Source of the DNA: Candidatus Sulfotelmatobacter sp.
GTDB lineage: Bacteria > Acidobacteriota > Terriglobia > Terriglobales > Acidobacteriaceae
Assembly: GCA_030041475.1 (NCBI GenBank)
Contig: JASHNU010000018.1
Location: forward strand, 1-64,000
DNA: 64,000 nucleotides
Direction of reading: 5' to 3'
The notes under the pieces were generated by a model that was given only the letters and a program-made list of their open reading frames with translations, was not told the DNA's origin and ran no database searches. The position numbers were made by a program, and so were the translations under genes. Position 1 is the stretch's first letter; each line of letters opens with the position of its first letter. Shown here piece after piece: positions 61,117-64,000 of the stretch.

Positions 61117-62699
61117 GCTTCCACTCCAGCACGGGTCGTGAGCACATTGCGAATCCGCGTCCAGATCGCAGTTGCAATCATTCGGTCGTCGGCATCCAAT
61201 CCAACCTTGAGATTAACGATAACGAAAATTCCATAGGCCGCGGCGAGGGCGACGCCCACGGCAAGCCAGTCGTGATGAAAAATCTCGGAATACGTCTTCA
61301 GCACGAGCGTCACAGTCAGTGCAGCCGCCACCGGAGCCAGCAGCCGCAGATATCCGCGATTGTACGGAGAGAGTTTCAACGCTCTGCGCACCTCGATCAG
61401 GCTCCACGCATTCACGCCCGCATTGGTCGCCGCAGCCGCAACCGCTGCACCGACAATTCCCCAGAACGGCACCAGCCCGGCGCTCAAAGCCACCATCACT
61501 GCAGCCATCACGACTTGCACCTTCATCAATCGGCGTTCGTTGCCCGACATCAGAAGCAGGTACCCCGCGGAGCCGACCCCGCAGTTTACCAGTTGGCCGC
61601 AGGTGCCCACGATCAGGATAGGCCAACCGATTTCGAAATCGTGCCCAAAGATGCGCATGATCGGCCGCGCAAAAATGAGGATCACCAGGGCAAGGGGCAA
61701 TGTCAGCCCAAGCGCTGATTTGGTGAGCGACTGGTAGAGTCGCGACAACAAGGCGCGATCACCACGGGTATGCAGATCGGAAATAGTGGGCGCAAAAACC
61801 TGATTAACCGACGTCAAGACCAGCGGCACGTAAACTACAAAAGCCGCCGCCACAGAGTAGATGCCGACTTCCCGCGTGCTGCGATAAAAGCCCAGAGCGA
61901 TCTTGTCGACCTGGGTCATCAGGAATTCCATGACGCTGATTCCCAGTGCGGTCGCGGAGAACGACCAGACGTGCCGCTGCGGATACGATCCCTGCTGCGC
62001 GGCAAATCGCGCTTCCGGCGGCGTGAACCGGCGAACCGCGATGAGCAGAAGCAGGCAGACGACAGCCGCACTCACAACGTTCGCCGTCAGATAACCGCGA
62101 AGTCCCCAACCCAACTCGATCAACAAGACCGCAATGAGCATGTTCAGCGGACTGCCCACAAAATTTACGATCAACGTTCGCAGTTTCAGATCGCGGTATC
62201 CTGCCAGCACCTTGCCGTAAAAGGTACCGACAACGCCGAACACCATGACCAACGCAAACAGCGGCAAGTACCGCACCAGCCGGGGCGCGTGGTAGAAGTG
62301 AAGTGACAGGAACCGGCCCACAGCGAGGAAGACCACGGCCAGAACTACATTCGCCGCCAGGAGCAGTCCGGCTCCGCGCCACAACAAGGCATGCAACTCC
62401 TTAAGCTTCCCGGCGGCCTGGTAAGCAGCTACAAAGCGCATCGCCGACTGTGGCAGGCCGAGCGAATTGAAGATGCCGATGAATCCAATCAGCGTGATGC
62501 CGAGGGTGTACAGGCCCAACTGCTCCGCTCCGAGGACACGGGCCAGGTACACCTTGAAGGCATAGCCGAAGAACATCGAGAAGAGTGTGCCGGCAAAAAA
62601 CACTCCCGACTCACGCGAGATGTGTCCCACTTGGGAGCGAAATCGCTGGCTAGCCACGGCAGCGCTTTCGGGCGCCGAGTTGGCCGTTTGATGGCTCAC
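61113..62699 (-). CDS. Polysaccharide flippase (Wzx/MOP superfamily)
   Basis: A 528-residue protein with 12-14 membrane helices, starting GVFFAGTLFSMFFGYAFKVYLARVLGAEQLGLYTLGITL, which is the usual first helix pair and YLARVLG of Wzx/RfbX/MATE-like flippases. Later regions (SVMEFLMTQVDKIALGFYRS, VNQVFAPTISDLHTRGD) are typical. It would flip undecaprenyl-linked repeat units. The start at GTG 62699 overlaps the previous stop as GTGA; 98 upstream codons are open but antisense to the neighbour. Confidence 0.92.
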   Translation of the reverse strand: MSHQTANSAPESAAVASQRFRSQVGHISRESGVFFAGTLFSMFFGYAFKVYLARVLGAEQLGLYTLGITLIGFIGIFNSLGLPQSAMRFVAAYQAAGKLKELHALLWRGAGLLLAANVVLAVVFLAVGRFLSLHFYHAPRLVRYLPLFALVMVFGVVGTFYGKVLAGYRDLKLRTLIVNFVGSPLNMLIAVLLIELGWGLRGYLTANVVSAAVVCLLLLIAVRRFTPPEARFAAQQGSYPQRHVWSFSATALGISVMEFLMTQVDKIALGFYRSTREVGIYSVAAAFVVYVPLVLTSVNQVFAPTISDLHTRGDRALLSRLYQSLTKSALGLTLPLALVILIFARPIMRIFGHDFEIGWPILIVGTCGQLVNCGVGSAGYLLLMSGNERRLMKVQVVMAAVMVALSAGLVPFWGIVGAAVAAAATNAGVNAWSLIEVRRALKLSPYNRGYLRLLAPVAAALTVTLVLKTYSEIFHHDWLAVGVALAAAYGIFVIVNLKVGLDADDRMIATAIWTRIRNVLTTRAGVEA

Positions 62700-64000
62700 G
62701 ACGCCGACCTCGCGTCGGACTGTTCGCGCCGTCGGGTCAGCCACGACTCCAGCATGGCCGCGTCGGCACTTGTCGCAAGCGCCGATTGGGGTAAAGGATT
62801 CGGCTTCGCGTCCGCCCGCTGTGGAATTTCCGCAATCTGTTTCGCGTCCTGAAGCATCTCCCCGACTCCAAACCGCGCGTACTGTTGGACATATTCGTAC
62901 GGAGAAAGCCTCAGCCATCCGCACAGAAAACAGCGAATACTTCTCTGTACACAGTCCATGACGCAGCTGGATTCGACTGTGATGCCGAACCACGCCTGCG
63001 ACATCAACTCTTCCGTAAGCGGTCCGTCGACCACGCTCACCAGTTTGCAGTCCTCCGAACTCAGAATCTCGTGGACCAACTTGCAGCGCTGGGAGCGACT
63101 TTCGAATGGATGGAGCTTGATGATCAGGCCGCCCCTTTGTTCACGGACCGTGCGGCACAGCGGTGGCAGGAGTTCACGATACACCTCTTCGGCGCGCATG
63201 CCTGCGCTTTCGTAGGGCTCGGAAAAGAAAATCGCTGAAGCCTCCGGCCTCTTCTCGCTCGCCAGTTTCCGGCTCGCCGGGCGCAGGAAAACGGGTGAAG
63301 GCGACCCAATGGCGACTCTATCGGCGGGGAGACCGCAGACCCGCAACAGGTAGTCGCGCTCCATCTCATTCTTCGCCAGATAAACGTCGCAGGCCAGAGT
63401 CTTCAGCAAATAGCGCCCATCGAACGCACCGTGATGAAAATCGACAGTCGGAATTTTCCTTCTGGCGCCCAGCAGAACCGGTAGGCGCGTATACCGATTG
63501 CTGTCATCGCCACACAAAATTCCAGTTACTGGTTCGCTCTCCAGCACGTTGCGCCACGCATTTCGCGCCCCGATGCCGTCTCGAATCCAGCCAGGAACTG
63601 AAGCTAACCCTCCAGCCCGCGAGAGCGCATGCAGTTCCGCAAACGATTCCAGTTCGCTCTTCAACTCCGCCCACCGTTCAAGCAGCGACACGGCTTCCGC
63701 CGACCGAGCCTCGGCTTTGGCGTAAGAGGCAAGGTCCCGCACCACCATGTTGGAGGACGGCACAAAATTCCTTCCGCTCTGACGCGTGGCCACGACCAGA
63801 AATGTCTGCTGCGGAAGCAGCTGTGCATACGACGCGGCCATGCGCGAGACGTTTCCATAGGCGCTCGGCACGAGTACTGCAGAATCGGCACACCGCTTTG
63901 ACCTTCCGGCAAAACGCGAGCGCCACCGGTATCCCGAATCGTACTTATCGAGGATGATCTCTTTGATTTGCTCCGGAGGAAAACGGCGGAACATCCCAGC
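62696..64000 (-). CDS. Capsule-type GT-B glycosyltransferase-like protein (may continue past right edge)
   Basis: At least 432 residues. The N-terminal half is unfamiliar; the C-terminal half has VDFHHGAFDGRYLL, then VAIGSPSP, LIIKLHPFESRSQ and VVDGPLTEELMSQAWFGITVESS, a set of motifs seen in capsule and poly-glycerolphosphate type GT-B enzymes (HP as nucleotide-binding part). Only an ATG at 63994 lies inside the window and the frame stays open to the edge, so the true start may lie beyond. Its stop overlaps the flippase start as GTGA. Confidence 0.7.
   Translation of the reverse strand, partial: AGMFRRFPPEQIKEIILDKYDSGYRWRSRFAGRSKRCADSAVLVPSAYGNVSRMAASYAQLLPQQTFLVVATRQSGRNFVPSSNMVVRDLASYAKAEARSAEAVSLLERWAELKSELESFAELHALSRAGGLASVPGWIRDGIGARNAWRNVLESEPVTGILCGDDSNRYTRLPVLLGARRKIPTVDFHHGAFDGRYLLKTLACDVYLAKNEMERDYLLRVCGLPADRVAIGSPSPVFLRPASRKLASEKRPEASAIFFSEPYESAGMRAEEVYRELLPPLCRTVREQRGGLIIKLHPFESRSQRCKLVHEILSSEDCKLVSVVDGPLTEELMSQAWFGITVESSCVMDCVQRSIRCFLCGWLRLSPYEYVQQYARFGVGEMLQDAKQIAEIPQRADAKPNPLPQSALATSADAAMLESWLTRRREQSDARSAS

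Noticed and set aside
1-64000. tRNA, rRNA, CRISPR array or phage genes
   Set aside because: None seen: no CCA-ended cloverleaf-like segments, no regular short spaced direct repeats, no phage structural or integrase genes.

Overview
The window looks like a chromosomal segment of an Acidobacteriota soil bacterium. This is inference: it rests on the large Ser/Thr kinases that share a distinctive N-terminus and carry TPR or beta-propeller sensor domains, on the DUF2911 and small 'NRPPP' proteins, and on the gene style; no rRNA or tRNA gene is present to fix the taxonomy. No CRISPR array or prophage was seen.

Region 1 (1-11.7 kb) is a regulatory and repeat-rich region. It starts inside an IS110-type insertion sequence, followed by an ECF sigma factor / anti-sigma / zinc-ribbon membrane protein operon, a small membrane protein, two paralogous transmembrane Ser/Thr kinases (one with TPRs, one with a beta-propeller), a DUF2911 protein and a GNAT acetyltransferase. 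A dispersed palindromic repeat occurs six times here, at almost every gene boundary, and I did not see it elsewhere in the window. The two kinases have near-identical promoters placed directly against the start codon. There is a decayed tail of a further kinase gene and a 123-bp hairpin element that looks like a MITE.

Region 2 (11.8-23.0 kb) holds an RraA-family protein, a complete RND efflux set (adaptor lipoprotein, 1090-residue pump, TolC-like channel), a 56-residue membrane protein, a Tat-exported sugar isomerase-like protein, a ChrA transporter, an exported RidA-like lipoprotein lacking the usual catalytic glutamate, an AlkA-type DNA glycosylase and a small membrane protein.

Region 3 (23.0-30.0 kb) is a branched-chain acid / acyl-CoA catabolic run: a stand-alone B12-binding mutase subunit, two enoyl-CoA hydratases, an acyl-CoA carboxylase carboxyltransferase, HMG-CoA lyase and a hot-dog thioesterase, then histidine ammonia-lyase and YjbQ. 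The order carboxylase - HMG-CoA lyase - hydratase points to leucine breakdown.

Region 4 (30.0-64.0 kb, running off the right edge) is a large surface-polysaccharide locus. It encodes a Wzx-type flippase, a Wzy/O-antigen-ligase-type polymerase, seven glycosyltransferases or GT-like enzymes, three class-B asparagine synthetase homologues (probably sugar amidotransferases), a NodU-type carbamoyltransferase, an alcohol dehydrogenase-Gfo/Idh fusion, two sugar aminotransferases (WecE and DegT type), three methyltransferases, an alkaline-phosphatase-superfamily enzyme and a NodB-like protein. Inside it sits a four-gene, translationally coupled cassette (WecD-like acyltransferase, a 42-residue mini VOC-like protein, FkbH and an acyl carrier protein) next to wecE. 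I infer that it makes a carrier-bound three-carbon acyl group and puts it on the 4-amino sugar; this cassette is the best candidate for undescribed biology in the window. Nearly all the minus-strand genes from 64 to 49.5 kb overlap by 4 bases or nearly abut, so they probably form one long operon.
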